Source of the DNA: Sphaerisporangium rubeum | GTDB lineage: Bacteria; Actinomycetota; Actinomycetes; Streptosporangiales; Streptosporangiaceae | Assembly (NCBI RefSeq): GCF_014207705.1 | Contig: NZ_JACHIU010000001.1 | Coordinates: 4,828,501-4,892,500 of the forward strand | Direction of reading: 5' to 3' | Length of the DNA: 64,000 nucleotides | Part shown: in pieces, positions 1-8,635 of the stretch | Layout of the letters: each line of letters begins with the position of its first letter | Numbering within the stretch: position 1 is the first letter of the stretch | The notes under the pieces: model-generated | Seen by the model: only the letters and a program-made list of their open reading frames with translations | Database searches by the model: none | What the model was told of the DNA's origin: nothing | Translations under genes and position numbers: made by a program

Positions 1-431
1 TCGTCCTCCAGGAGTCGCCGTCTGCGGAGTGGGGTCATCGATGAGCTTTACTGACTACGGCAGAGCTCGTCACCCTTTTCTCCGGATTCGGTGCAGTTTA
101 GTGATCGTTGGTCGTTGATGGGGTGGGGCCGGGTTGCGGGAAGCCTGGCGGCATGGCCGTTCACCTGCGGCGATGCGGATTGGTTATAACAGGGGTGGCG
201 GTGGCCAGGGGAAACGGCCGGTGGAGTCGTTGACCGGGCCGGGAAATGGCCGGTCAAGGTGGCCGCGGTTTACGCGGAGGCGATTCGGCGCCGCGTGCCG
301 GACCGGGGAATTCGCCGCCGTACGACCACCGGCATCCACTACCTTAAGTAGCCATCTGAACACTTCGGGGAGTGGCGCCTGCATGGGATGGCCTTCGCCT
401 CGGCCGTCTCCCCGCACGACGCGGGAGTGGC
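1..431. other. Intergenic region upstream of the first regulator
   Basis: I see no convincing gene in this stretch. The open frames crossing it lack ribosome sites and recognisable domains. It holds an inverted repeat, TTGACCGG at 230-237 and CCGGTCAA at 250-257, which could be an operator or a hairpin. The last ~60 bases carry the promoter and ribosome site of the XRE regulator. Confidence 0.5.
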
Positions 432-1259
432 ATGCCGCACATGACGAGGATCGACCCTGAGGACTCCGCGCGGGCCCGTTTCGCGTACGAGTTGCAGCGG
501 CACCGGCTGTTGGCGAAGCTCACGCAGGGGCAGCTCGGGAGGCGTATCGGGTTCTCGGGGAGCCTGATCGGGGCCGTGGAGAACCTCAAGCGGACGCCTA
601 GTGACGATTTCGCGAAGCGGTGCGACCAGGTGTTCGGGCTGGACGGGCTGTTCACGAGGCTGCACAGCGACGGGTGGCCTCCGCCGCCGCCGGTTCCTGA
701 GCACTTCCGCAACTGGACGCTTGAGGAGCGGCGGGCTTCGGGGTTGCAGATCTGGGATCCGTTCCTGGTGCCGGGGATCTTCCAGACGGAGGCGTACGCG
801 CGCCGGGTGTTCGAGCGCGCGCCGGGGATCACGCCGGAGGAGGTCGAGGAGCGGGTCTTCGGCCGGATGCAGCGCAGGAACCTGCTGAGCCAGGCGGAGC
901 CGCCGGCGATTCTCAGTGTGATCGACGAGGGGGTGTTGCGGCGGCCCATCGGCGGGGCCACCGTGATGCGGGAGCAACTGGAATTCCTTCTGGAGATCTC
1001 ACGGCATCCCAAGGTAACCATACAAATCGTGCCATATGCCGCTGAGGCGGTACCGGGGTTGCTTGCCGCTTTTGTTATAGCGGAACAACGCGGCACGGCT
1101 TGTGCGGTATATGTGGATTCCATACCGGAGGGTCGGACGGTGACGGAGCGGTGCATGATCTCGCTGCTCACGGCACGGTACGACGCCATCCGGGCGGAGG
1201 CGCTTCCTCAGTCGCTTTCGCTTAAGTTAATCAGAGAAATTGCCGACAAATGGATTTAA
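432..1259 (+). CDS. XRE-family regulator with DUF5753 domain
   Basis: A 275-residue DNA-binding protein of the actinobacterial XRE-DUF5753 (Scr1-type) family. An N-terminal helix-turn-helix at about residues 12-70 (core LTQGQLGRRIGFSGSLIGAVE) is followed by the DUF5753 region, with its hallmarks VPGIFQTEAYAR and VLRRPIGG. ATG 432 is chosen because GGGAG at 423-427 lies 4 nt upstream; an upstream GTG at 372 and ATG 441 are less well placed. The stop overlaps the DUF397 gene by 10 bp, so the two are probably translationally coupled. Such pairs are common in actinomycetes, and some (WhiJ-like) affect development. The ligand and targets here are unknown. Confidence 0.9.
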   Translation: MPHMTRIDPEDSARARFAYELQRHRLLAKLTQGQLGRRIGFSGSLIGAVENLKRTPSDDFAKRCDQVFGLDGLFTRLHSDGWPPPPPVPEHFRNWTLEERRASGLQIWDPFLVPGIFQTEAYARRVFERAPGITPEEVEERVFGRMQRRNLLSQAEPPAILSVIDEGVLRRPIGGATVMREQLEFLLEISRHPKVTIQIVPYAAEAVPGLLAAFVIAEQRGTACAVYVDSIPEGRTVTERCMISLLTARYDAIRAEALPQSLSLKLIREIADKWI

Positions 1260-1468
1260 GCACGGCGAAGTGGTACAAGTCCAAGTTCAGCGGGGACACC
1301 GGGGGGCACTGCGTGGAAGTGGCGAACAATCTGCGCGGGGTGGTGGCGGTCCGCGACTCCAAACGGCCGAGCGCGACGGTGCTCGTGACCACACGCGCGG
1401 GGTGGTGTCAGTTCGTGGACGACCTCAAGACGGGATGTTTCATCCTCAACCGCAAACTGGTGTACTGA
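1250..1468 (+). CDS. DUF397 small protein
   Basis: A 72-residue DUF397 protein. The family signature is plain: W-x-KS near the N-terminus, a short HCVEVA segment, VAVRDSK, and a C-terminal aromatic and hydrophobic tail. DUF397 proteins are nearly always encoded beside an XRE-DUF5753 regulator and are thought to act as its partner, sometimes described as a toxin-antitoxin-like or regulator-effector pair; the biochemistry is unsettled. ATG 1250 lies inside the 3' end of the regulator gene. A second pair of the same kind lies at 40777-41880 in this window. Confidence 0.9.
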   Translation: MDLSTAKWYKSKFSGDTGGHCVEVANNLRGVVAVRDSKRPSATVLVTTRAGWCQFVDDLKTGCFILNRKLVY

Positions 1469-1613
1469 CCGGCGAGCCGCGCCGATCTCGGCTCCGTACG
1501 GTGAGCGGATCGGCGGTCACGTCGCGCGCGGTTCCTCGACACCGGTGTCGCGCTCGGCTGCTGAGCCCGGAAAAGCACTGGTCCCGGGCCGGGGTGGCGG
1601 TGACAATGTGGCG

Positions 1614-2120
1614 ATGAGCATTCGCGTCGCCGGTGCGGGGGAGCTTGGTCTGCTGCAGGAGATCGAGCGGGCTTCCGGGGAGTTGTTCCGCGGGGTCGGG
1701 ATGGGGCCGGTGGCCGACGACGAGCCGTATCCGCTGGAGGTGCTGGCGCGGTTCCAGGGGTCGGGCCGGGCCTGGGTGTCGGTGGACGGGGACGATCGGC
1801 CGGTCGCGTATCTGATCGCGGAGGAGGTGGACGGCAATCTGCATCTGGAGCAGGTGTCGGTGCATCCGGCCGCGGCGCGGCGGGGGCTCGGGAGGTCGTT
1901 GATCGAGCACGCGGCCGATCACGCGAAGGCGGCGGGGTTGCCGGCGCTCACGCTGATCACGTTCACGCGGGTGCCGTGGAACGCGCCGTACTACGAGCGA
2001 TGCGGGTTCTGGGGGCTGGACGACTCGGAGCTGACGCCGGGGTTGCGGGCCCGGCGCAGGCGTGAGGCGGAGCTCGGGCTGGACCGGTGGCCGCGGGTCT
2101 GCATGCGGCGCGACCTCTGA
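1614..2120 (+). CDS. GNAT-family N-acetyltransferase
   Basis: A 168-residue cytoplasmic GNAT acyltransferase that would move an acetyl group from acetyl-CoA to an amine. The acetyl-CoA loop RRGLGRSLIEHA and the preceding strand LEQVSVHP are clear, as is the late YERCGF motif typical of family enzymes. ATG 1614 is preferred over GTG 1545 because it starts directly before the first strand (IRVAGAGE); the ribosome site (GGCGGTGA) is weak. The C-terminus continues about 30 residues past YERCGF, with an Arg/Glu-rich stretch. The substrate cannot be predicted. Tandem repeats start soon after the stop codon. Confidence 0.85.
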   Translation: MSIRVAGAGELGLLQEIERASGELFRGVGMGPVADDEPYPLEVLARFQGSGRAWVSVDGDDRPVAYLIAEEVDGNLHLEQVSVHPAAARRGLGRSLIEHAADHAKAAGLPALTLITFTRVPWNAPYYERCGFWGLDDSELTPGLRARRRREAELGLDRWPRVCMRRDL

Positions 2121-2555
2121 CGGCGGGTGCCGGGTCGGTGTATGGCGGCCTCTGGCGGCATGTGCCGGGTTGATACACGGCCGGACTCTGGCGGCATGTG
2201 CCAGGTCGGTGCGCGGCGTGGTGTGGTGGCACGTGCCGGGTCGGCGGCAGCGTGGTGTGGCGGCATGTGCCGGGTCGGGGGGTGGCCTGATCTTTATCGC
2301 GACGAGTTGTCGGTGTTCAGACGGCGGCGGATCAGGGTGAGGGAGAGTAATTCGTCGTGGGGAATGTCCGCGTGCGGACAGTGTCGGGAAAAAACCGTGC
2401 TAAGGGTCGCGAAAAGGTGGCGTGGTGCGCCGTGTCCTTCTAGAAAGCTTTAGCGTGGTAAGGGCCTGACGCCGGAGCGTCATAGTCGCTTCGTGAAAGC
2501 AGAGTCGCGCGGAAGGTCCCTCGCACCCCCTGATCGCTTCGAGGAGACGAACGGT
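2121..2555. other. Repeat-bearing intergenic region
   Basis: No gene is supported in this 435-bp gap. Its first half is the ~35-bp tandem repeat listed separately. The second half (about 2290-2540) is less GC-rich and probably carries the promoter of the next gene. A strong ribosome site, GAGGAG at 2541-2546, serves ATG 2556. Confidence 0.6.
2154..2275. repeat. Four-copy ~35-bp tandem repeat
   Basis: Four copies of a 17-bp block close to GGCGGCATGTGCCGGGT start at 2154, 2190, 2225 and 2259, so the period shrinks from 36 to 35 to 34 bp. A degenerate fifth copy (GGCGGGTGCCGGGTC) lies at 2122-2136. The core GGCATGTGCC, or GGCACGTGCC in copy three, is a near-perfect palindrome. Spacers are less conserved but share CGG-rich ends. 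It lies just after the GNAT stop codon. Confidence 0.8.
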
Positions 2556-5387
2556 ATGCCTGTCCGGGCCGATGATTCACAGGACACTTACCAGCGCTCC
2601 TACGACGGGGTGCGCGAGTTCCTGCGGGTGTTCGACCAGATCCGCATCCGGCCGACGCGGCGCAGTGGCGACCTGCCGGTGCCGGTGTTGTCGGTGACGG
2701 GGCCGTCGAGTGAGACGGTGGCCGTCGCCAACGCGTTGGAGGACCGGTGTGCCGGCACGCCGTTCGCCGACCTCGCGCCGTCTGAGGAGCCGACGTCCGC
2801 CACGTCGCAGGCGACACCGTACTCGGGGCTGGTGGCGCGATTACGAGAGGTGAGCCGTGAGCTGGCCTCGGCGGCGCCGCGCGGGGAGGCGCATCTGCGG
2901 TTCCCGTTGCTGGCGCAGGTGCTGTGGCTGCTGGAGCTCGACGCCGCCGACGGCGATGACGTCCGTCTCCACGACAGCGTCAAGCGGGCCGTACGGCGGC
3001 GGCGGATCAGGCCAGGCAACGAGCCGGACGCGCGCAACTTCTGGGCCAACGTGCGCGCGTACGCCGAGGGGCCGCTGCCGGCGTGGGCCGCGGCGACGGC
3101 GCTGATCAGCGCGACCCTGGCCGAGAAGCTCGCCACCTGGCTCGGCATCGCCACCATCGCCATCGGCCTGGTGGTCGGCGCGGCGCACGTGTTGCTGCTG
3201 TCGCGGAGCTGGGCCGGCCGGCGGCGGTACAAGTGGTTCTGCCGGCAGCCCTATCTGGTGCCGGCGAAGTCGCGTAACCCGCCGAAGAACTTCAATGAGT
3301 TCGCGGTGCGGGTGATCAAGGCACGGAACCTCGCACTTTCTCCTCATGCGGCCGAAGCCGGTGCGGCGAAGCCGAGTGCGCCGGAAGCCGGCCAGGTCAC
3401 GGCCGGGGAAGAGGTGGACAAGCGGCGTGAGCAGCGGCGGCAGGCGATCGAAGGCATCGAGCATCTGCTGGTGAACGCGTTTCTGCATGATCTGCGGCAG
3501 GGGTACGAGCGCAGTCTGTGGAAGTTCTGGCGGCGGGTCGCGTGGGCCCGTACGTCGTTGCCGGTGCTGCTGGTCCGCGGGGGTGACACCCGGCTGGTCA
3601 CGCTGATCGAGGAGGTCAGGGCCGGGACAGGGCTGCTCGACCCGCTGATGGTCGTGGTCACCGGCTCGGCGGCACGGACCGAGCTGCCGCCGGCGGGTGG
3701 TACGGAGACGCTGGAGGGCCGGCCCGGGTTCGCCGAGGAGCTGTGGGAGCAGTGGCAGGCCGAGCTGGCCAGGGACCGCGTGCTCGGCTCGCGGCGGCTG
3801 ATCCGGATCGTTCTGAAGGACGGGGACACGCGACTGCTGGGGAGGTCGCATGTGCCGGTGCGCACCCGGCGGCGGCCGGTGCTCGCGCATCCGTTGCTGC
3901 CGGTGCTGACGGTGACGGCGTTGGTGGCGATATCTCTGATGCGCGTGGGGACGACGGCCGCGTCGAACTGCGCGCCTTCCATCTGGTGGGAGAGGGGCAC
4001 CGGGGAGTGTGTCGGGTTCGGGTACGACTATTTCGGCTACACACCGCGGCTGGAGCCGGTGCTCACCGAGATCGACAAGGCCAACAAGGCGATCCTGGAC
4101 TCGGGCCGGCCGTACGCCACAGTGGTGTACTTCGGGAAGCTGACCAACCCGAGGAACGGTGGCGACGACCCGCTCACCGACATTCACGGGGAACTGGCCG
4201 GCATCGCGGTGCAGCAGCGCCTGCTCACCCGCAACAGCTCTGACGGCAGCAAGCTGCGGATGCGCGTGCTGGTGGCCAACGCCGGGTCCGACTTCAGGTA
4301 CGCCGAGCGCGTGGCTGAAGAGGTGCTGCGGAGAGTCAACGAGGACCCGACGATCGTCGGAGTGGTGGGGCTCGGGGAGAGCCGCCAGGAGGTGCAGAAT
4401 GCTCTGCGTATCCTCGGCCGCAAGGCTCTGCCGATGGTCACGACCACGTCCACGTTCGACGACCTCGGGACGCGGGAGGACGGCGGGGACATCCCGTCGT
4501 ACTTCCCGCTGGCGCCGCCGAACAGTGAGCTGGCCGCCACAGCGGCACGGTGGGCCAGATCGGGCCTCCCGTCGGCCGGCCTCGCTCCGTCGAAGAAGGC
4601 GACGGTGTTCGCCGACACGTCGATCAGGGATCTGTTCGGCAGGGACCTCGGAAAGCGCTTCGAGGCGGCGTTCGGGAAGGATGCGAGGAGGGTCGAGTTC
4701 GAGGACGCCGGTGAGCTGGAGCAGTTGGTGAAATCCGAGTGCTCCGTGGAGAGCCGGCGGCCGGATCTGGCGTACTACGCGGGTCGATCGGGGCAGTTCG
4801 GCGCGTTCCTCACGGCGCTCTCCACATCGGAGTGCGATCACGTCACGGTCATGGCCAGCGACGACGTCACGCAGTACGTGAACGACAACGCGCCGCGGAT
4901 CGGACGCGACATCCAGCGTGTGGTGTACGTGGCGCTGGCGTCGTCCAGTGTGTGGGAGTTCACGGCGAAACACTCGCCGAGCTTCTACGGAGAGCTGAGG
5001 GACCTCGTCAAGGTGCTTGAGCTGCCGAAGGAGGATCCGCACAACCTGCCGTCGGACGCGTACGCGGTGCAGGCGTACGACGCCACCGAAGCGTTGATGC
5101 AGGCGGCGCAGAAGGCGTACTCCGACCAAGGCGGGTCGGCGTCCGTGGCAGGAGAGCCCGGCGCGGTCGACCGGGGTGGGGTTCTGCTGGCTCTGGAGCG
5201 GCTCGGACCGATCTACGGCGCCAGCGGCGTCATCCGGCTGCGCGACGCTCCCGATCACCGGCACGCGCTCGACCGTCCCATCGTGCTGATCAGCATCGAC
5301 GCGAACGGCCAGCAGACGACGATCGGCCGCTGCGGCCAGTTGGACCGGGAGAAGGAATTCCCCCGGTGCGCGAGTTCGACTCCCTGA
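2556..5387 (+). CDS. Two-TM protein: degenerate NTPase-like half plus PBP1-like half
   Basis: A 943-residue membrane protein. Residues ~35-110 resemble the start of a STAND/AAA-type NTPase (VPVLSVTGPSSETVAVANAL), but the Walker A GK[S/T] is missing. A first hydrophobic segment lies at about residues 190-215. A segment LPVLLVRGGD...DPLMVVVTG at about 335-375 recalls the Walker B region of such NTPases. A second TM segment is at about 455-475. The remainder (~residue 510 onward, from ATVVYFGKL) looks like a type-1 periplasmic-binding-protein domain of the branched-chain amino-acid receptor kind (VVGLGES, LPMVTTTST, YYAGRSGQFGAFL). ATG 2556 has GAGGAG 9 nt upstream. It has no ABC partner genes, so a sensor role is more likely than transport. 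Confidence 0.75.
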   Translation: MPVRADDSQDTYQRSYDGVREFLRVFDQIRIRPTRRSGDLPVPVLSVTGPSSETVAVANALEDRCAGTPFADLAPSEEPTSATSQATPYSGLVARLREVSRELASAAPRGEAHLRFPLLAQVLWLLELDAADGDDVRLHDSVKRAVRRRRIRPGNEPDARNFWANVRAYAEGPLPAWAAATALISATLAEKLATWLGIATIAIGLVVGAAHVLLLSRSWAGRRRYKWFCRQPYLVPAKSRNPPKNFNEFAVRVIKARNLALSPHAAEAGAAKPSAPEAGQVTAGEEVDKRREQRRQAIEGIEHLLVNAFLHDLRQGYERSLWKFWRRVAWARTSLPVLLVRGGDTRLVTLIEEVRAGTGLLDPLMVVVTGSAARTELPPAGGTETLEGRPGFAEELWEQWQAELARDRVLGSRRLIRIVLKDGDTRLLGRSHVPVRTRRRPVLAHPLLPVLTVTALVAISLMRVGTTAASNCAPSIWWERGTGECVGFGYDYFGYTPRLEPVLTEIDKANKAILDSGRPYATVVYFGKLTNPRNGGDDPLTDIHGELAGIAVQQRLLTRNSSDGSKLRMRVLVANAGSDFRYAERVAEEVLRRVNEDPTIVGVVGLGESRQEVQNALRILGRKALPMVTTTSTFDDLGTREDGGDIPSYFPLAPPNSELAATAARWARSGLPSAGLAPSKKATVFADTSIRDLFGRDLGKRFEAAFGKDARRVEFEDAGELEQLVKSECSVESRRPDLAYYAGRSGQFGAFLTALSTSECDHVTVMASDDVTQYVNDNAPRIGRDIQRVVYVALASSSVWEFTAKHSPSFYGELRDLVKVLELPKEDPHNLPSDAYAVQAYDATEALMQAAQKAYSDQGGSASVAGEPGAVDRGGVLLALERLGPIYGASGVIRLRDAPDHRHALDRPIVLISIDANGQQTTIGRCGQLDREKEFPRCASSTP

Positions 5388-5551
5388 CCGGAGCAGGCGG
5401 GGCTTCGCGATCGCGGAAGCGGTGCGAGATCGGGATTTGTCGGATATCGGACCCAGGCCGGTTGGTGGACCAGGTCGAGTCGGGAGGTCGGATCGGAGGG
5501 GTAGGCCGAGAGGGGATGTGATCGGGGCCGATCGGCGGGTTGGATCGTGCC

Positions 5552-5605
5552 CGATGGTCGGCCTTTCGATGGTCGACCCTCGATGGTCGACCCTTCGATG
5601 GCCGG
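5552..5605. repeat. 15-bp tandem repeat, about 3.7 copies
   Basis: Units related to CGATGGTCGACCCTT begin at 5552, 5567, 5581 and 5596. They are 15, 14 and 15 bp long, followed by a diverging partial copy. Each full unit contains TGGTCGRCC; in copies two and three this holds the palindrome GGTCGACC. Confidence 0.75.
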
Positions 5606-5616
5606 TGCCAGGGATC

Positions 5617-5656
5617 GCGTGTCTGGCGTGGCGTGTCCGGCGTGGCGTGTCTGGCC
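5617..5656. repeat. 14-bp tandem repeat, about 2.9 copies
   Basis: GCGTGTCTGGCGTG occurs at 5617-5630, then GCGTGTCCGGCGTG at 5631-5644, then a partial copy at 5645-5656. It lies 12 bp downstream of the 15-bp array but is unrelated in sequence. Confidence 0.7.
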
Positions 5657-5842
5657 GCTCCTGACGTTGCGGGCCACCTCGACCGCGCGGGGTACGTCTG
5701 CCGCGGCCGGGTCCGGTCGAGCGAGGCGGTGCCGTGGACAGCTCCTGGGTTCCGCCGGTAGATACAGCTTCTGTTTTCCTTCGTTCCTCGACCAGTCCGG
5801 GGGGTTGGACCCTGGGGAATTGATCCGGGGTTGATCCGGGGG

Positions 5843-6322
5843 TCAGATGTGGCCGGTGATGGTGGTGCCTTCGCCGACGACCGAGTTGACGGTGAGGGTG
5901 CCGCCTACCTCGCTGAAGCGGCGTTTCATGAGGTCGAGGCCCCGGCCGGCGCGGGTGCCGGGGGTGAAGCCGACGCCGTTGTCGCTGATGGTGAGTTTCA
6001 GGCCGGTGCGGGAGGTGGTGAGGGCCAGGGAGAGGGTGTGCGCGCCGCTGTGTGACTCGACGTTGGACAGGGCTTCCTGGAGGACGGCGTAGACGGCGTC
6101 GGCCACGGGGGTGGGGACACGGTCGGTGGGGAGGGCCCAGACCTCCACCGTGATGCCGGTGCGGTCGGACCACTCGGTCAGGTAGTCCTCGATGGTCTGC
6201 GACAGACCTCGTCGTCCGCGCATGCGCAACTCTTCGTACAAGTCCCCCAACCCTCCTGGGAGCACCGCTCCAGTGCGACGTGATCCCGGCCCCACCGCGT
6301 CCAGCCTGGTCCGTGAAACCAT
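5843..6322 (-). CDS. Stand-alone HATPase of NarL-type sensor-kinase class
   Basis: A 159-residue protein that is essentially one histidine-kinase ATPase domain. It has the N box QEALSNVESHS, the G1 box DNGVGF and the G2 segment GRGLDLM. The sequence before it (DLYEELRMRGRRGLSQTIEDYL, continuing to RTGI) matches the linker after the HisKA_3 dimerisation helices. However, the phospho-acceptor histidine helix, any sensor domain and any TM segments are absent. ATG 6322 is taken as the start; a longer frame to 6436 adds only low-quality sequence. No response regulator is adjacent. It may be a truncated kinase or a free-standing ATPase that works in trans. Confidence 0.65.
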   Translation of the reverse strand: MVSRTRLDAVGPGSRRTGAVLPGGLGDLYEELRMRGRRGLSQTIEDYLTEWSDRTGITVEVWALPTDRVPTPVADAVYAVLQEALSNVESHSGAHTLSLALTTSRTGLKLTISDNGVGFTPGTRAGRGLDLMKRRFSEVGGTLTVNSVVGEGTTITGHI

Positions 6323-6498
6323 GATCGACGCTACCGGTGCGTGCTCAACGAGCGATTGAGATTGGTTTGGTGCTGCCGAGACGTCCGCCGGGTACGGCGG
6401 TTGAGTCCCGTCCCCCCGAGTTATGCCCAGCAACACTCTTGGTCACGCTACTTACCGGTACGGGTAGATGCGCGAAGGTCAAGTAGGGAGGGCCGGGG

Positions 6499-8508
6499 CT
6501 ACTCCTTGTCGGCGGGGTCGAGGCCGCGGCCGGAGCGGTTCAGGCGGGAGAGGTAGTCGTTGTAGGCGTCGAGTTCGGCGTCGCCGGTGCCGCCGTCGCG
6601 GGCCGCCTTGGCGTCGGCTCTGCGGTCGGCGCGGCGGGACTTGCGGTTCTCGTCGCGGTACCACTGGAAGGCCAGCGCGATGAGGACGATCAAGGTGGGG
6701 ATCTCGCCGAAGGCCCAGGCGATGCCGCCGCCGGCCTGCTGGTCGGCCAGGGACGGCGAGCCCCAGGTGCGGCCGAGCTGGTCGTACCACTCGGCGGCGA
6801 TCACGGTCCCCATGTTCATCAGGGCGATGCCGAAGAACGCGTGGAACGGCATGGTGACGAACAGCAGGAGCAGGCGGCCGACGTACGGCAGCTTGGTGGG
6901 GGCCGGATCCACGCCGATGATCACCCAGAAGAACAGCGAGCCGCTGATCAGGAAGTGGAGGGTCATCGCGATGTGGCCGAGGTGCTCCTCCATCGCGGCG
7001 GCGAACAGCGGGGTGAAGTACAGCGCGTAGGTCGAGGTGATGAAGATCGCGGTGGCGATGGCGGGGTGGGTGATCACCTTGACGGCGCGGCTGTGCAGGA
7101 TGGTGACGAGCCACTCGCGGGGGCCGCGGTCGCCGCGGCGCAGGGCCGGTTTGAGCGCGCGCAGCGCGATGGTCACCGGAGCGCCGAGCACGAGGAAGAT
7201 CGGCACGATCATGGACAGCACCATGTGCTCGGCCATGTGGACGCTGAACAGCACCGGCGCGTACTTGGCGACGCCGCTCTGCGTGGCGAGCACGAGCAGC
7301 AGGACGCCGACGGCCCAGGCGACGGTGCGGCCGGTGGGCCAGTGGTCGCCGCGGCGGGACAGGCGAACGACGGCGGCGCCGTACAGGCCGGCGAGCACGG
7401 CGGCGAGCGCGCCGAAGAACAGGTCGAACCACCACAGGGTGGCGAGGTTGGCGAGGCTGATCGGCGGCGGGACGAGGTAGCCGAGGAGCTCGAACGCGCG
7501 GTCCACCGGCAGGTCGAGCGGTGGCGGCGCGGTGCGGGACAGCGCCACGGCCACGCCGACGGTGCCGAGCATGACGACGGCCTCGACGGCGGCGAGCCGC
7601 AGGAACGCGCCGGAGCGGCCGGAGGTGAGCTCGGGGACGGTGCGGCCCCGGTGCCACCAGCCGATCGCGCCGAGAGCGGCGAACGCGACGATCTTGGCGA
7701 GCAGCAGGACGCCGTAGGAGCTGATGAACAGCTCGGTGATCGAGGTGAGGCGCGCGATGGCGCTGAACAGCCCGGACAGGCCGACCCCGATGAAGCACCA
7801 CAGCGCGGCGCGGGAGAAGCGCCGCGCGGCCACGCCGAGGTCGGCGCCGCCGCGCAGGCCGTGCGCGCACAGCACCAGCAGGCCGCCGACCCAGACGGCG
7901 AGCACGAGCAGGTGGAGGGCCACGCCGGTGGTGGCGAGGCTGTGGTTGGGTGAGGAGGCCGAGTGGCCGGTGAGCGCCGGCGGCAGCAGGGTCGCGAGGG
8001 CCAGGATCAGCAGGCCCGCGGCGGCGCCCGCGGTGATGGCGCCGCGGCTGAACAGCGCGATGGCCGTGCCGAAGAGGACCACCAGGGTCAGGGCGATGCC
8101 TTGGGAGACCTGGCTGGCGTAGCTGGTCAGCTCGTCGCCGCCGAGCACCTCGATCACCGGCAGGCCGAGCGTCTCCGACAGGCTGAACACCAGGGTGGAC
8201 GCGGCGGCGGCGGCCCAGATCAGGCCACCCCAGGCCGCGGCCCTGGTGTAGCCGAGCGCGGTCTTGCCGAGGAGCCCCTTGTTGTTCGGCAGCAGCACCG
8301 ACGCCATGAGCAGCATGCCGACCGTCAGCACCCCGGCGATGTCCATGGTCGCCTTGGACAGCGGCAGGGCCCACCGGGTCAGCGTGCCTTCGTCCGGCAG
8401 CCCCGGGATGATGCGCGGCGTCGCGGCGCCCCCGGCGATCAGCGCCACCGCGAGGGCCCCGACCGCGACGAAGGCCCCGGCGAGCCCGAGCCTGAACGTC
8501 TTGGTCAT
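6499..8508 (-). CDS. CopD-CtaG fusion copper membrane protein
   Basis: A 669-residue polytopic membrane protein. The N-terminal half (about residues 10-320) is a CopD-like copper-resistance domain, with HLLVLAVWVGGLLVL and a GLFSAIARL helix. The C-terminal half (about 340-620) is a CtaG_Cox domain (FSVHMAEHMVLSM, HFLISGSLFFWVIIGVDP, MPFHAFFGIALMNMG), a family tied to copper delivery to cytochrome c oxidase. The His/Met pairs inside the helices are plausible copper ligands. The C-terminal ~50 residues are charged and cytoplasmic. Fusions of this type are common in actinobacteria. It lies downstream of copC on the same strand with a 127-bp gap, so copper import or delivery by the pair is likely. 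Confidence 0.9.
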   Translation of the reverse strand: MTKTFRLGLAGAFVAVGALAVALIAGGAATPRIIPGLPDEGTLTRWALPLSKATMDIAGVLTVGMLLMASVLLPNNKGLLGKTALGYTRAAAWGGLIWAAAAASTLVFSLSETLGLPVIEVLGGDELTSYASQVSQGIALTLVVLFGTAIALFSRGAITAGAAAGLLILALATLLPPALTGHSASSPNHSLATTGVALHLLVLAVWVGGLLVLCAHGLRGGADLGVAARRFSRAALWCFIGVGLSGLFSAIARLTSITELFISSYGVLLLAKIVAFAALGAIGWWHRGRTVPELTSGRSGAFLRLAAVEAVVMLGTVGVAVALSRTAPPPLDLPVDRAFELLGYLVPPPISLANLATLWWFDLFFGALAAVLAGLYGAAVVRLSRRGDHWPTGRTVAWAVGVLLLVLATQSGVAKYAPVLFSVHMAEHMVLSMIVPIFLVLGAPVTIALRALKPALRRGDRGPREWLVTILHSRAVKVITHPAIATAIFITSTYALYFTPLFAAAMEEHLGHIAMTLHFLISGSLFFWVIIGVDPAPTKLPYVGRLLLLFVTMPFHAFFGIALMNMGTVIAAEWYDQLGRTWGSPSLADQQAGGGIAWAFGEIPTLIVLIALAFQWYRDENRKSRRADRRADAKAARDGGTGDAELDAYNDYLSRLNRSGRGLDPADKE

Positions 8509-8635
8509 GGCCTCGCCACCGTGTCTCGCGCCACGCCGCAGGTGAGGACACCTGGGGCCGGGAGGTCGCCGTGAGAAGCCGCCGGCGGGTCAGGGGAGAC
8601 GCCGTGCGGTGGTGGGGCCGGGGTGCGCGGAGGGG

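Larger units (their letters stand above)
5388..5842. other. Intergenic region with two tandem-repeat families
   Basis: This 455-bp gap between converging genes has no supported gene. It contains two separate short tandem-repeat arrays, listed individually. Frames crossing the arrays encode only simple repeats and have no ribosome site. I see no clear U-tailed terminator. Confidence 0.55.

Noticed and set aside
2154-2275. CRISPR-like array
   Set aside because: Repeat period is only ~35 bp, spacers are too short and partly repeated, and no cas genes are near.
2841-6173. Very long minus-strand open frame (1110 codons)
   Set aside because: It is antisense to the PBP1-like gene, Arg/Pro/His-rich, without any recognisable domain; a typical artefact of GC-rich third positions.
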